Below, one piece after another: positions 38,847-47,489 of a DNA stretch of 64,000 bases. The stretch covers positions 203,265-267,264 of the forward strand of contig NZ_QAJR01000012.1 of NCBI RefSeq assembly GCF_003852545.1. Reading direction: 5' to 3'. Both the position numbers and the translations under genes were made by a program. This DNA is from Acidovorax sp. FJL06. GTDB taxonomy: Bacteria > Pseudomonadota > Gammaproteobacteria > Burkholderiales > Burkholderiaceae_C. The notes under the pieces are model-generated. The model ran no database searches. It was not told the origin of the DNA and worked only from the letters and a program-made list of their open reading frames with translations. Each line of letters opens with the position of its first letter. Within the stretch, counting starts at the first letter, position 1.

Positions 38847-39980
38847 ATGCAAGGACTGCACCTCACCGCCGATCTCCAGGGCTGCCGCTGCGCCAGCGCC
38901 TGGCTGCTGGATGCCACCGCCCTGGGGGGCGCCTGTACCGACGCCGTGCGTGCGGCCGGGCTGCAGGCCGTGGGGCAGTTGTTCCACGCGTTTCCGGCCA
39001 CCGCCCAGGGCCCCGGGGGGGTGACGGCGACGGTGCTGCTGGCGGAGTCGCACCTGTGCGTGCACACCTGGCCCGAGCAGTGCGCCGTGACGCTGGATGT
39101 GTATGTGTGCAACTTCGGCGCCGACCATTCGGCCAAGGCGCATGCCCTGATGGACGCGCTGCTGGCGCTGTTCGAGCCCACGGCCGTGGACCGCCACGCC
39201 CTGCAGCGTGGCGCGGTGAATGTCCCCAGCCCCCAGGTTCCCGCCATGCTGCTGGCCGCAGGCCGGGGCGAGCGCATGCGCCCCCTGACCGACACCACGC
39301 CCAAGCCCCTGCTGCAGGTGCAGGGCCAGCCGCTGCTGCAGTGGCACCTGGCGGCGCTGCAGGCGGCGGGTGTGGAGCAGGTGCTCATCAACACCGCCTG
39401 GCTGGGCCGTCAGATCAGCGATTGTTTTTCAAGTGTTTTTGGCCTCGAGCGATTGATAGGCAAGCGCAAGCAGCTATCAATTTCATACTCCCACGAAGGC
39501 GCGGACTTTGGCGCTGCGCTGGAGACGGCGGGCGGCATTGCGCGCGCGCTGCCGCAACTGGGCCCCGTGTTCTGGCTGGCGGCGGGCGATGTGTTTGCGC
39601 CCGACTTTGTGTTCGACCGTGCCGCCGTGCAGGCCTTCGAGGCCAGCGGCCACCTGGCCCACCTGTGGCTGGTGCCCAACCCCGCGCACAACCCGCGCGG
39701 CGATTTCGGCCTGTCGGCCGACGGCCTGGCGCTGAACCTGCCCGCCGACGATCCCACGCCGCGCTACACCTACAGCACCATCGCGCTGCTGCGCGCCGAG
39801 CTGTTTGCGCCGCCCTGGTGCGACATCCCGGCGGGCAACCCCGGTGGCATCAAAGCCCCGCTGGCGCCGCTGCTGCGCCGTGCGATGGACAATGGCCGCG
39901 TCAGTGCGCAGCTCTACACCGGCCGCTGGACCGATGTGGGCACGCCCGAGCGGCTGGCGCAACTGAACCAACCCGGCTGA
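38847..39980 (+). CDS. S-adenosylmethionine decarboxylase fused to a MurU-type nucleotidyltransferase
   Basis: One uninterrupted 377-codon frame encodes two enzymes. Residues 1-125 are a complete SpeD: the self-cleavage pair Glu67-Ser68 is in LLAESHLCVHTWPE, and the catalytic Cys is in LDVYVCNFG. Residues 134-377 are a sugar-phosphate nucleotidyltransferase resembling MurU: MLLAAGRGERMRPLTDTTPK, then LINTAWLG and a final YTGRWTDVGTPERLAQLN. No stop lies between them, so they should be one chain, and self-cleavage would leave the second domain joined to the pyruvoyl alpha chain. A repeat element is inserted in the second domain. The two activities have no obvious link. AmgK, MurU's usual partner, is not nearby. 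Confidence 0.82.
   Translation: MQGLHLTADLQGCRCASAWLLDATALGGACTDAVRAAGLQAVGQLFHAFPATAQGPGGVTATVLLAESHLCVHTWPEQCAVTLDVYVCNFGADHSAKAHALMDALLALFEPTAVDRHALQRGAVNVPSPQVPAMLLAAGRGERMRPLTDTTPKPLLQVQGQPLLQWHLAALQAAGVEQVLINTAWLGRQISDCFSSVFGLERLIGKRKQLSISYSHEGADFGAALETAGGIARALPQLGPVFWLAAGDVFAPDFVFDRAAVQAFEASGHLAHLWLVPNPAHNPRGDFGLSADGLALNLPADDPTPRYTYSTIALLRAELFAPPWCDIPAGNPGGIKAPLAPLLRRAMDNGRVSAQLYTGRWTDVGTPERLAQLNQPG
39425..39484. repeat. Interspersed palindromic repeat inside the nucleotidyltransferase coding sequence
   Basis: TTTTTGGCCTCGAGCGATTG, then ATAGGCAAGCGCAAGCAGCT and ATCAATTT has the same layout as the intergenic copy at 8943-9005. It is translated in frame as a loop (FSSVFGLERLIGKRKQLSIS) about 12 residues longer than in typical MurU proteins. 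Confidence 0.72.
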
Positions 39981-39997
39981 AGCCGGGCCGCCGATCT

Positions 39998-41701
39998 TTA
40001 ATCCGCTGGCCTAGCTGAAGGCGCTTGCGTGGATACCGGCTGACTGCCCAGCATGCCCGCCAGGCTCTGCGCCATGCCGGTAATGCCTTCGTTGGACAGG
40101 CCGGCATCCTTCATCACCGCATCCACGATGGGTTTGGCAATCTGGTACTGCAGGGCAGAGTTCATGACCTGTTCCGGGAAGGTGCCCTGCGCCCCGTTGC
40201 CACCTGTCGCCGTGCCCTGGCTGCCAGGCATGCCGCCCACCTGCACGATGCGGATCGAGTCGATCTTCTCCATGGGGCGCACGGCCTGCTCGATGATCTG
40301 GGGCAACTGCTGCAGCAGCAGGCTGCGCACCTGCAGGTCCACCTGTGCGGCCGATAGGGTGTTGAGTGCCTCGTTCAGTGCGCGCTTGCCTTCGGCGTCT
40401 GCCAGGGCTGCGGCCTGGCGGGCGCGTGCCTCGATGGTGATGGCCTCGGCACGGTCGAGCGCGGCCTCCTTCTCGGCCGATGCCGACACCCGGATTGCGA
40501 TGGCGTTCTGTTCTGCGTCCTTGGAGGCCTCGATCAGCTGGATGTTCTTGTCGCGCTCGGCCACCGCCACCTGGCGCGCGGTGTTCACGGCTTCCTCGGC
40601 CTTCACGGCCTCGGCGCGCGCCAGGTTGGCGGCGGCGTCGGCGTCGGACTGCTCGCGCGACTTGGTGGCAATGGCGATCTGCGTGTCCTGGCGCGCGATT
40701 TCCACCTGCTTGCGCTGCTCGGCGCGCTTGGTCTCGGTGTGGCGCTCCAGCTCGATCTCGCGCGTCTGGATCACCAGGTTCTTCTCGATCTCGGCGGCCT
40801 TGATTTCGCGCTCGGCCTCGATGCGCTTCTGGCTCACCTGGCGCTCGGCCTCGATCTTGGCGGCCTCGGCCTCGCGGCTGCGCTCGGCCTGCTGCGTGGC
40901 GATCAGCGCGGCCTGCTCGGCACGGGTGGTCTCGATCTCGCGCTTTTGCGAGAGCGAGGCGAACTCCTGGTCCTTCTCGATGGTGAGCTTCTGGCGCGTG
41001 GCCTCCAGGTCCTTGGTGCGCACCTGCACCTCGGTGTCCTGCTCCACGTCGTTGCGCTGCTTGCGCCGCGCCTCGGTCTGCTCGGTCAGGCGTGTCAGGC
41101 CCTCGGCGTCGAAGGCGTTGTTGGGGTTGAAGAACTGCTTTTCGGTCTGGTCCAGGCTGGTCAGCGAGACGGATTCGAGTTCCAGGCCGTTCTTCTCCAG
41201 GTCTTCGGCCACCGCGTTCTGCACGGCCTGCACGAAGTCGCGGCGCTTGTCCTGCAGCTCCTGGATGGTCATGGTGGCGGCGGTGGCGCGCAGCGAGTCG
41301 ACGAACTTGTCTTCCACCAGGGCCTTGAGCTCCTCGGGGCTCATGGTGCGGGCGCCCAGCGTTTGGGCGGCGATGCTCACGGCCTCTTCGGTCTGTTTGA
41401 CGCGCACGAAGAAGGCCGCCGTCACGTCCACACGCATGCGGTCCTTGGTGATCAAGCTTTCCTTGGCGCGGCGCACCACCTCGAGTTTCAGGGTGTTCAT
41501 GTTCACCAGCACGCGCTCGTGGAACACTGGCAGCAGAATGGCGCCGCCATCCATGATGACTTTCTGGCCACCCAGGCCCGTGCGCACAAACGCGGTCTCC
41601 TTGGTGGAGCGCTTGTACAGGCGCGAAAACACGATGCCAATGGTCAGCAGGGCCAGCAGGGCAATGCCCGCAATCGCGCCCATTTCGATCAGGTTGCTCA
41701 T
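39998..41701 (-). CDS. yqiK: Flotillin-family SPFH protein, YqiK-like
   Basis: A 567-residue protein with an N-terminal membrane helix (about residues 8-26), an SPFH domain (VHMNTLKLEVVRRAKE-type strands, with RVDVTAAFFVRVKQTEEAVS) and a very long Glu/Ala/Arg-rich coiled coil (about 220-460). It ends in a Gly-rich tail. Flotillins assemble at the inner membrane and organise stiffer lipid regions. It is the last gene of a four-gene operon with YqiJ-type, PspA-type and RHH-like proteins, as in the E. coli yqiJK and Bacillus ydjFGHI/yuaFGI groups. It is convergent with the SpeD-fusion gene, 17 bp away. Confidence 0.92.
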   Translation of the reverse strand: MSNLIEMGAIAGIALLALLTIGIVFSRLYKRSTKETAFVRTGLGGQKVIMDGGAILLPVFHERVLVNMNTLKLEVVRRAKESLITKDRMRVDVTAAFFVRVKQTEEAVSIAAQTLGARTMSPEELKALVEDKFVDSLRATAATMTIQELQDKRRDFVQAVQNAVAEDLEKNGLELESVSLTSLDQTEKQFFNPNNAFDAEGLTRLTEQTEARRKQRNDVEQDTEVQVRTKDLEATRQKLTIEKDQEFASLSQKREIETTRAEQAALIATQQAERSREAEAAKIEAERQVSQKRIEAEREIKAAEIEKNLVIQTREIELERHTETKRAEQRKQVEIARQDTQIAIATKSREQSDADAAANLARAEAVKAEEAVNTARQVAVAERDKNIQLIEASKDAEQNAIAIRVSASAEKEAALDRAEAITIEARARQAAALADAEGKRALNEALNTLSAAQVDLQVRSLLLQQLPQIIEQAVRPMEKIDSIRIVQVGGMPGSQGTATGGNGAQGTFPEQVMNSALQYQIAKPIVDAVMKDAGLSNEGITGMAQSLAGMLGSQPVSTQAPSARPAD

Positions 41702-41753
41702 TTCTCGGACTCTCCCTCGGTTGGTTTGGTGTTGGTGTGGCGGTTTCTCGTGC

Positions 41754-42386
41754 TTACATCAGTCCCGGATGAGGGTTGGCAATGCAGCGATAGAAGGCGC
41801 CGATTTTGCGCACGATGAGTATCTGAGCACCTTCGGCGAAGACTTCGTCGTCCACATTGGGCTCCACCATCAGGTAGTGGGTGCGGCCATGGGCATCGCG
41901 TACGCGTGCTTGCGCGGCGAGCCCCCGTCGGGCTGCGCCGGCAGACACAACGCCGGGCCGCCCGATCAGTGACATCTCGCTCACGGCCGAGGTCTCATCG
42001 CGCGGGATGATGTGAGCGATCAGTGCTCCCAGGCTGCGCACGGTGGCCATGCCCGGGGCCACCGCCACCAGGCCCGCCAGCCAGACGGGGAGGTAGACCC
42101 CCAGCAACCCATGGGCTACCTTTTGGAGGCTGTAGCCGAACACGGCATAGCCCGCGAGGAACAGGACAAGCAGCACCAGCGACGGGACTTTGCCGATGTG
42201 TAGCCAGCCCAGCACCCGGTCCAGACCGGTATCGCCGTCGATGTCGGGCAGCAGGTCATCCAGCCAGTTGCTTGGGCTCAGCGAGATCAGCATGCCCAAG
42301 CCTTCCACCAGTGCAATGCCCACAATGAGCGCAAAGGCCACGCCGAAAGGCCAGGTCTCCGCGGCCGTGAACAGTCCTACGATCAC
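41754..42386 (-). CDS. yqiJ: YqiJ-type membrane protein (NfeD-like, OB-fold C-terminus)
   Basis: A 210-residue protein with an N-terminal membrane section (helices near residues 10-34, 68-87 and 95-120) and a soluble C-terminal beta-rich domain (about 140-205; SLIGRPGVVSAGAARRGLAA and AQARVRDAHGRTHYLMVEPN). This is the form of the YqiJ/NfeD partners of flotillins, which anchor or regulate them. It overlaps the pspA-like gene by 4 bp (ATGA) and precedes the flotillin gene by 52 bp. Confidence 0.85.
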   Translation of the reverse strand: MIVGLFTAAETWPFGVAFALIVGIALVEGLGMLISLSPSNWLDDLLPDIDGDTGLDRVLGWLHIGKVPSLVLLVLFLAGYAVFGYSLQKVAHGLLGVYLPVWLAGLVAVAPGMATVRSLGALIAHIIPRDETSAVSEMSLIGRPGVVSAGAARRGLAAQARVRDAHGRTHYLMVEPNVDDEVFAEGAQILIVRKIGAFYRCIANPHPGLM

Positions 42387-43054
42387 GATTGCCCCGTCTT
42401 CAAGCGGGCCATGCGTTCGGCGATCTTGTTTTCTCGCACCAGGTCGTCAAGCTCCTTGAGTTTTGCGGCTTGGTCCAGTGTGTTGCTGCGGTCCGTGCCT
42501 GACAGGCCTGTCTGGCGCGTGTAGATGCGGTCGAAAGCGCCAGTCACGGCATCCATCCGGTCTGCGGAGCTTGTGTTGCCATATTGAGGCGATGCCGCCT
42601 GGTTGGTACTGGCGCGGCTCTTGCGAAAGGCTTCGAGCGCATCGGCCATCTCGCGTTGTTTGGCTAACAAGGCGGCCACATAGCCTGTCAGCTCACTCTC
42701 TTGCCGGGCCAGTTCGGCCAGTGTGGTTTCAAGCACCGGAATTTGGGCCTCAATGTCGAGTTGGCGGGCCACCGCTGCCCGCGCCAGGTCTTCGCGACCG
42801 GCTGCCAACGCCTGGTCGATTTGCTCGGCCAGCGTGCCGTGCTGCCCATTGAGGTGGGCATGCTGCTGCTGGGCCAGATGCCGGTTGGCACTGACCAGCC
42901 CCAATTCATGGCGCACATCGCCGATGACGGCGTTTGCTTCGCGCAGTGACTGCTCCATGATGGCCAACGGGGCTTGGTTTTCCAGGCGATCTACCAGCGC
43001 ATGCACGCTGCCGGTGATGACGCGTCCTACGCGTGTCTTGAGCGAATCTGCCAT
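42383..43054 (-). CDS. PspA/IM30-family membrane-associated protein
   Basis: A 223-residue, largely coiled-coil protein. The N-terminal amphipathic stretch RVGRVITGSVHALVDRLENQ and the following helix APLAIMEQSLREANAVIGDV match the PspA/Vipp1 opening. Long Glu/Gln/Ala-rich helices follow to about residue 150. It probably binds and protects stressed inner membrane. In Bacillus and enterobacteria PspA homologues work with flotillin and NfeD-type proteins, as the operon here suggests. A strong ribosome site AAAGGAG precedes ATG 43054; its stop overlaps yqiJ. Confidence 0.85.
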   Translation of the reverse strand: MADSLKTRVGRVITGSVHALVDRLENQAPLAIMEQSLREANAVIGDVRHELGLVSANRHLAQQQHAHLNGQHGTLAEQIDQALAAGREDLARAAVARQLDIEAQIPVLETTLAELARQESELTGYVAALLAKQREMADALEAFRKSRASTNQAASPQYGNTSSADRMDAVTGAFDRIYTRQTGLSGTDRSNTLDQAAKLKELDDLVRENKIAERMARLKTGQS

Positions 43055-43055
43055 G

Positions 43056-43574
43056 TCAGGCTCCTTTTGAGACGGGGGAATGAATGGTGTGGGCCAGCTC
43101 CAGGGTTGCAGCGGCGTGGCGTTGCACGACGGCGGGATCGTAAGCGCTGGCCTGTGTGGTGGTGGCTTGCCGCAGTAGCGTCTCACTGAGGGCAAAGCCC
43201 CGCCGCACCAGAAGGTCTTCAAGGCGGGATGCCTCTTGCTCTGTGCTCGGAGCGTTGCTCACTACGATGGCCAGGCAAGTGGTGACGTGGTCCAGCATGG
43301 CGTTGAGCACTTCTGAATGCCGCCCCGTCTGGCCCTCGGTTCGTACCAACGATTCGCGCAGCCGGCCCGTGATGTCGCGCGCCCAGGCATGGGCTGCCAC
43401 GTAGTCCATGGCGCTATCGTGGTGGCGCTTGAGCTGGCCTAGCAGCACACGCACTTTGTCACTGTTGGTGGTGGCGCCTTCTACCTGCAACTGCGCCAAC
43501 CAGAGGTAAAGGTCGCTCGGTATGCGGGCAGAGAGGGGCTCCATGGTGGTGGAGGTGGTGGCCATGGCATCCAT
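43056..43574 (-). CDS. Hypothetical protein with possible ribbon-helix-helix N-terminus, first gene of the PspA-flotillin operon
   Basis: A 172-residue protein not matched to a named family. The N-terminal LSARIPSDLYLWLAQLQVEG followed by SDKVRVLLGQLKRHHD has the strand-helix-helix pattern of a CopG/RHH DNA-binding domain. The rest is helical and acidic/polar (about residues 50-170), perhaps a sensory or oligomer domain. Two palindromes lie just before its start (43602-43627). It could therefore be an autorepressor of the operon, by inference. It ends 1 bp before the pspA-like start. The start could also be the Met at 43565. Confidence 0.6.
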   Translation of the reverse strand: MDAMATTSTTMEPLSARIPSDLYLWLAQLQVEGATTNSDKVRVLLGQLKRHHDSAMDYVAAHAWARDITGRLRESLVRTEGQTGRHSEVLNAMLDHVTTCLAIVVSNAPSTEQEASRLEDLLVRRGFALSETLLRQATTTQASAYDPAVVQRHAAATLELAHTIHSPVSKGA

Positions 43575-43601
43575 CCAGAAGTGGTCTTGAATGCGATGGT
43601 A

Positions 43602-43627
43602 TTCATTTGAATTCGTTTGTCAACGAA
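43602..43627. promoter_or_regulatory. Tandem palindromes before the PspA-flotillin operon
   Basis: TTCA-tt-TGAA (43602-43611) is followed directly by TTCGTT-tgtc-AACGAA (43612-43627). Both are perfect short palindromes in an AT-rich spot between divergent genes, a natural operator for the RHH-like protein encoded 28 bp away. Confidence 0.6.
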
Positions 43628-43710
43628 CTTCCATCTGCGAATTTGGAATTGTTTTCGGCTGGAATGGCTCTGTCATTCGGCGGGAGACGAATTCGCGATA
43701 AAAATAGGGA

Positions 43711-45108
43711 ATGACCTCAACGTTCCCGCATTCCGTCTACGCCCAGCGCCGCGCGCACCTGGCTGCCCAGCTGGGCCCAGGGGGCATCGCCATCATCCCC
43801 ACGGCGCTGGAGCGTCCGCGCAACCGGGACAGCGACTTCCTGTTCCGGCACGACAGCTACTTCTACTACCTGACCGGCTTCACCGAGCCCGGCGCTTGCC
43901 TGGTGCTGGCCCACGACGGCCGCAGCACGTTGTTCTGCCAGCCCAAGGACCTGGAGCGCGAGATCTGGGACGGCTACCGCCTGGGCCCTGCGGCCGCGCC
44001 GGCCGCGTTGGGGGTGGACGCCGCCTGTTCGATGGCCGAGCTGGACAGCAAGCTGCCGCGCCTGCTGGAGAACCAGGGCTGCGTCTGGCACCCCTTCGCC
44101 ACGCACAGCGGCCTGGCGGCGCGCGTGGAGGGCTGGCTCAACGTGGTGCGCGGACGTGTGCGCTACGGCGCGCTGTGCCCCGCCGCACAGAACGACCTGT
44201 GCACGCTGCTCGACGAGATGCGCCTGTTCAAGGACGCGCACGAGCAGGACATCATGCGTCGCGCAAGCAGCATCAGCGCCCAGGCCCATGTCCGCGCCAT
44301 GCAGCGCTCGGCCCGCATGCTGCGCGGCGGGGAGGATGTGCGCGAATACCACCTCGATGCCGAGCTGCTGCACGCGTTCCGCGATGCGGGCTCGCAGTAC
44401 CCGGCCTACAGCTCCATCGTCGCGGCGGGGGCCAATGCCTGCGTGCTGCACTACCGGGCCGATACCGCCCCGGTGCGCGATGGCGAGCTGGTGCTGATCG
44501 ACGCGGGCTGTGAGCTCGATGGCTACGCCAGCGACATCACGCGCACCTTCCCGGCCAATGGCCGGTTCAGCGGGCCGCAGCGCGCGCTGTACGACCTGGT
44601 GCTGGCCAGCCAGGATGCGGCGGTGGCCGCTACCAAGGCCGGTGCGCGCTTCAACGACCCGCACGATGCCACCGTGGCCGTGCTCGCGCAGGGCATGCTG
44701 GACCTGGGCCTGCTCGACAGGAACAAGGTGGGCACGGTGCAGGACGTGATCGAGCAGCGGGCCTACTTCCAGTTCTACATGCACCGCACCAGCCACTGGC
44801 TGGGCATGGACGTGCACGACTGCGGCAGCTATGTGGAGCCCGGCGAGGTGGGCCAGGTCAGCGAGCGCAAGGACCCGCTCTCGGGAGAAACCATCGCCAA
44901 CCGCCCCAGCCGCGTGCTGCGGCCCGGCATGGTGCTCACCATCGAGCCTGGCCTCTATGTGCGTCCGGCTGCGGGCGTGCCCGAGCCGTTCCACCACATC
45001 GGCATCCGCATCGAGGACGATGCCATCGTCACCGACGCTGGCTGCGAGCTGATCACGCGCGGCGTGCCGGTGAAGGCCGACGAGATCGAAGCGCTGATGC
45101 GCGCCTGA
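43711..45108 (+). CDS. pepP: Xaa-Pro aminopeptidase (aminopeptidase P)
   Basis: A 465-residue metallopeptidase with an N-terminal creatinase/AMP_N domain (about residues 5-150) and a C-terminal pita-bread domain. The five metal ligands fit LIDAGCELDGYASDITRTF (two Asp), HRTSHWLGMDVHD (His), LTIEPGLYV (Glu) and IRIEDDAIV (Glu). It removes the first residue from peptides whose second residue is proline. It is divergent from the PspA-flotillin operon. Confidence 0.95.
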   Translation: MTSTFPHSVYAQRRAHLAAQLGPGGIAIIPTALERPRNRDSDFLFRHDSYFYYLTGFTEPGACLVLAHDGRSTLFCQPKDLEREIWDGYRLGPAAAPAALGVDAACSMAELDSKLPRLLENQGCVWHPFATHSGLAARVEGWLNVVRGRVRYGALCPAAQNDLCTLLDEMRLFKDAHEQDIMRRASSISAQAHVRAMQRSARMLRGGEDVREYHLDAELLHAFRDAGSQYPAYSSIVAAGANACVLHYRADTAPVRDGELVLIDAGCELDGYASDITRTFPANGRFSGPQRALYDLVLASQDAAVAATKAGARFNDPHDATVAVLAQGMLDLGLLDRNKVGTVQDVIEQRAYFQFYMHRTSHWLGMDVHDCGSYVEPGEVGQVSERKDPLSGETIANRPSRVLRPGMVLTIEPGLYVRPAAGVPEPFHHIGIRIEDDAIVTDAGCELITRGVPVKADEIEALMRA

Positions 45109-45127
45109 GCGGCGGACGGCCCGCCAC

Positions 45128-45913
45128 ATGGACAGGGAGCACGCCATCGCATCGCCCGCCTCGGTGGCCGCGGCGCGTGGCCTGCGGTGGCGCCAGGGGC
45201 TGGCGCTCTGGCTGCTGGGCATGCCCGGTGTGGTGGCCGTGGTGGGGGCGCTGCTGCCCACCCTGGCGGCCCACCAGGCGCTGCTGCCGGTGCCGCTGTG
45301 GGCGGTGGTGCTGCTCAGTGGCTTGCAGACGGCGGTGCTGCTGGCGGCGGCTGTGGCGCTGGGGGTGGTGCTGGCTCCGCGCGTGGGGCTGGGCGCGCCT
45401 GCCCTGTCCGCGTGGCTGTCGGGCCGCCCGGTGGCACCGGTGCTGCGGTCGCAGCTTGTGCCGGGCCTGTGGGGCGGGCTGGCGGGGGCTGCCTGGCTGT
45501 GGGCGCTGGCGCGCATGGCGCCCGATGCGCTGAAACCCTCCGACCCTGCGGGCGCCATGCCCTGGAGCGTGAAGCTGCTGTATGGCGGCATCACCGAAGA
45601 GGTGCTGGTGCGCTGGGGGCTGATGAGCCTGCTGCTGTGGCTGGGCTGGCGCCTGGTGCAGCGCGGCCAGGGGGCCCCGCGCGCGGGGCTGCGGGTGATG
45701 GCGGTGGGGCTCAGCGCCCTGCTGTTTGCGGTGGGGCATTTGCCTGCGGCCCAGGCCCTGGCGGGCGTGCTGACCCTGCCGGTGGTGGCCTTTGTGCTGC
45801 TGGGCAACGCGGCCTTCGGGGTGGTGGCGGGCATGCTCTATGCGCGCCATGGGCTGGAGGCGGCCATCCTGGCCCATGTGCTGGCGCACGCGGTGTCACA
45901 CCCGTTCTTCTGA
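45128..45913 (+). CDS. CPBP (CAAX/Abi) family intramembrane metalloprotease
   Basis: A 261-residue polytopic protein of seven to eight helices. The three active-site blocks of the CPBP family are present: the EExxxR motif (TEEVLVRWGLMSLL), FAVGHLPAAQAL and HVLAHAVSHPFF. Bacterial members act in membrane-protein processing or bacteriocin immunity. It lies 19 bp after pepP, so it is probably co-transcribed. Substrate unknown. Confidence 0.82.
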   Translation: MDREHAIASPASVAAARGLRWRQGLALWLLGMPGVVAVVGALLPTLAAHQALLPVPLWAVVLLSGLQTAVLLAAAVALGVVLAPRVGLGAPALSAWLSGRPVAPVLRSQLVPGLWGGLAGAAWLWALARMAPDALKPSDPAGAMPWSVKLLYGGITEEVLVRWGLMSLLLWLGWRLVQRGQGAPRAGLRVMAVGLSALLFAVGHLPAAQALAGVLTLPVVAFVLLGNAAFGVVAGMLYARHGLEAAILAHVLAHAVSHPFF

Positions 45914-46052
45914 ACTTGGCTGGCGATGGGCGGCCCCGGCACCAGGCTGGGGTGGCGGCCATGTGCCGCCTTCGCCTTTTGGTAATCGGTATGTAACCGC
46001 TTCCGTGTAAAAATTGAAACCCGATTACATATTCACAGAAAGAGACAAGCCC

Positions 46053-47489
46053 ATGTCGCCACGCCGCGCCACCAAGATTGTTGCCACCCTGGGCCCCGCA
46101 TCGAGCGACCCGGCATTGCTGGAGTCCATGATCCGCGCCGGGGTCAATGTGGTCCGGCTGAACTTCAGCCACGGCAAGGCGCAGGACCACATTGACCGCG
46201 CGGCCACGGTGCGCGCCGCCGCGCAGCGTGCAGGCCGTGAGGTGGCCATCATGGCCGACCTGCAGGGCCCCAAGATCCGCGTGGGCAAGTTCGCCGAGGG
46301 CAAGGTGATGCTCGAATCCGGCGCCAAGTTTGTGCTGGATGCCTCGCGCACCGAGCTGGGCGACATCGACGGCGTGGGCCTTGATTACAAGGAGCTGCCG
46401 CGCGACGTGAAGGCGGGCGACCTGCTGCTGCTCAACGACGGCCTGATCGTGCTGACGGTGGATGCCGTGCGTGGCGAAGAGGTGCACACCACCGTCAAGA
46501 TCGGCGGCGAGCTGTCCAACAACAAGGGCATCAACAAAAAGGGCGGGGGCCTTACGGCACCGGCCCTCACGGCCAAGGACATGGAAGACATCCGCACGGC
46601 CATGAGCTTCCAGGCCGACTACGTGGCGGTGAGCTTTCCCAAGAACGCCACCGACATGGAAATGGCGCGCCAGCTGTGCAATGTGGCGGCGGCCGAATAC
46701 CGCCACAAGCCGGGCCTGATCGCCAAGATCGAACGCGCCGAAGCGATCCCGCACCTCGAAGCCATCCTGCGCGTGAGCGACGGCATCATGGTGGCGCGCG
46801 GTGACCTGGCGGTCGAGGTGGGCAATGCGGCCGTGCCCGCGCTGCAAAAGAAGATGATCCGCATGGCGCGCGAGCAGGACAAGGTCGTCATCACCGCCAC
46901 GCAGATGATGGAAAGCATGATCACCAACCCCGTGCCCACGCGCGCCGAGGTGAGCGACGTGGCCAACGCCGTGCTGGATGGCACCGATGCCGTGATGCTG
47001 AGCGCCGAGACGGCCGCCGGCCGCTATCCGCTCGAAACCGTGGAAGAGATGGCCACCATCTGCGCTGCGGCCGAGGCGGCGGAAGACCACCAGCTGGATG
47101 CCGACTTCACTGGCCAGACCTTCGGCCGCATCGACCAGTCCATCGCCATGGGCGCGCTGTTCACGGCCCACCACCTGGGCGCCAAGGCCATCGTGGCCAT
47201 GACCGACAGTGGTGCCACGGCCTTGTGGATGAGCCGCCACAGCATCCGCATCCCCATCTACGCCCTCACGCCCAAGGTGGCGACGCAACGCAAGATGGCC
47301 ATGTACCGCAACGTGCGCCCCCTGCTCATGGACACCAGCGCCGACCGCGACACCGCGCTGGACCAGGCCGAGCGCCACCTCAAGAGCCGCAACATCGTGC
47401 AAAAGGGCGATGTCTACGCCATCACCTGTGGCGAGCCCATGGGCGCGCCTGGCGGGACCAATATGCTGAAAATCTGCGTTGCCAGCTGA
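46053..47489 (+). CDS. pyk: Pyruvate kinase
   Basis: A 478-residue enzyme. The N-terminus KIVATLGPASSDPALLESMI, the substrate/metal region GVNVVRLNFSHG, the catalytic segment LIAKIERAEAI and the motif MVARGDLAVEVG are all present. It makes pyruvate and ATP from phosphoenolpyruvate. ATG 46053 is preferred because the family begins MSPRRATKI. The end overlaps the convergent PAP2 gene by 68 bp. No pgk gene, often found beside pyk and fba in this family of bacteria, is in the window. Confidence 0.96.
   Translation: MSPRRATKIVATLGPASSDPALLESMIRAGVNVVRLNFSHGKAQDHIDRAATVRAAAQRAGREVAIMADLQGPKIRVGKFAEGKVMLESGAKFVLDASRTELGDIDGVGLDYKELPRDVKAGDLLLLNDGLIVLTVDAVRGEEVHTTVKIGGELSNNKGINKKGGGLTAPALTAKDMEDIRTAMSFQADYVAVSFPKNATDMEMARQLCNVAAAEYRHKPGLIAKIERAEAIPHLEAILRVSDGIMVARGDLAVEVGNAAVPALQKKMIRMAREQDKVVITATQMMESMITNPVPTRAEVSDVANAVLDGTDAVMLSAETAAGRYPLETVEEMATICAAAEAAEDHQLDADFTGQTFGRIDQSIAMGALFTAHHLGAKAIVAMTDSGATALWMSRHSIRIPIYALTPKVATQRKMAMYRNVRPLLMDTSADRDTALDQAERHLKSRNIVQKGDVYAITCGEPMGAPGGTNMLKICVAS

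Noticed and set aside
39180-39260. Separate speD and nucleotidyltransferase genes through a GTG or ATG start at the junction
   Set aside because: An internal start is possible, but no stop codon ends SpeD in its frame, so a fused product must still be made.
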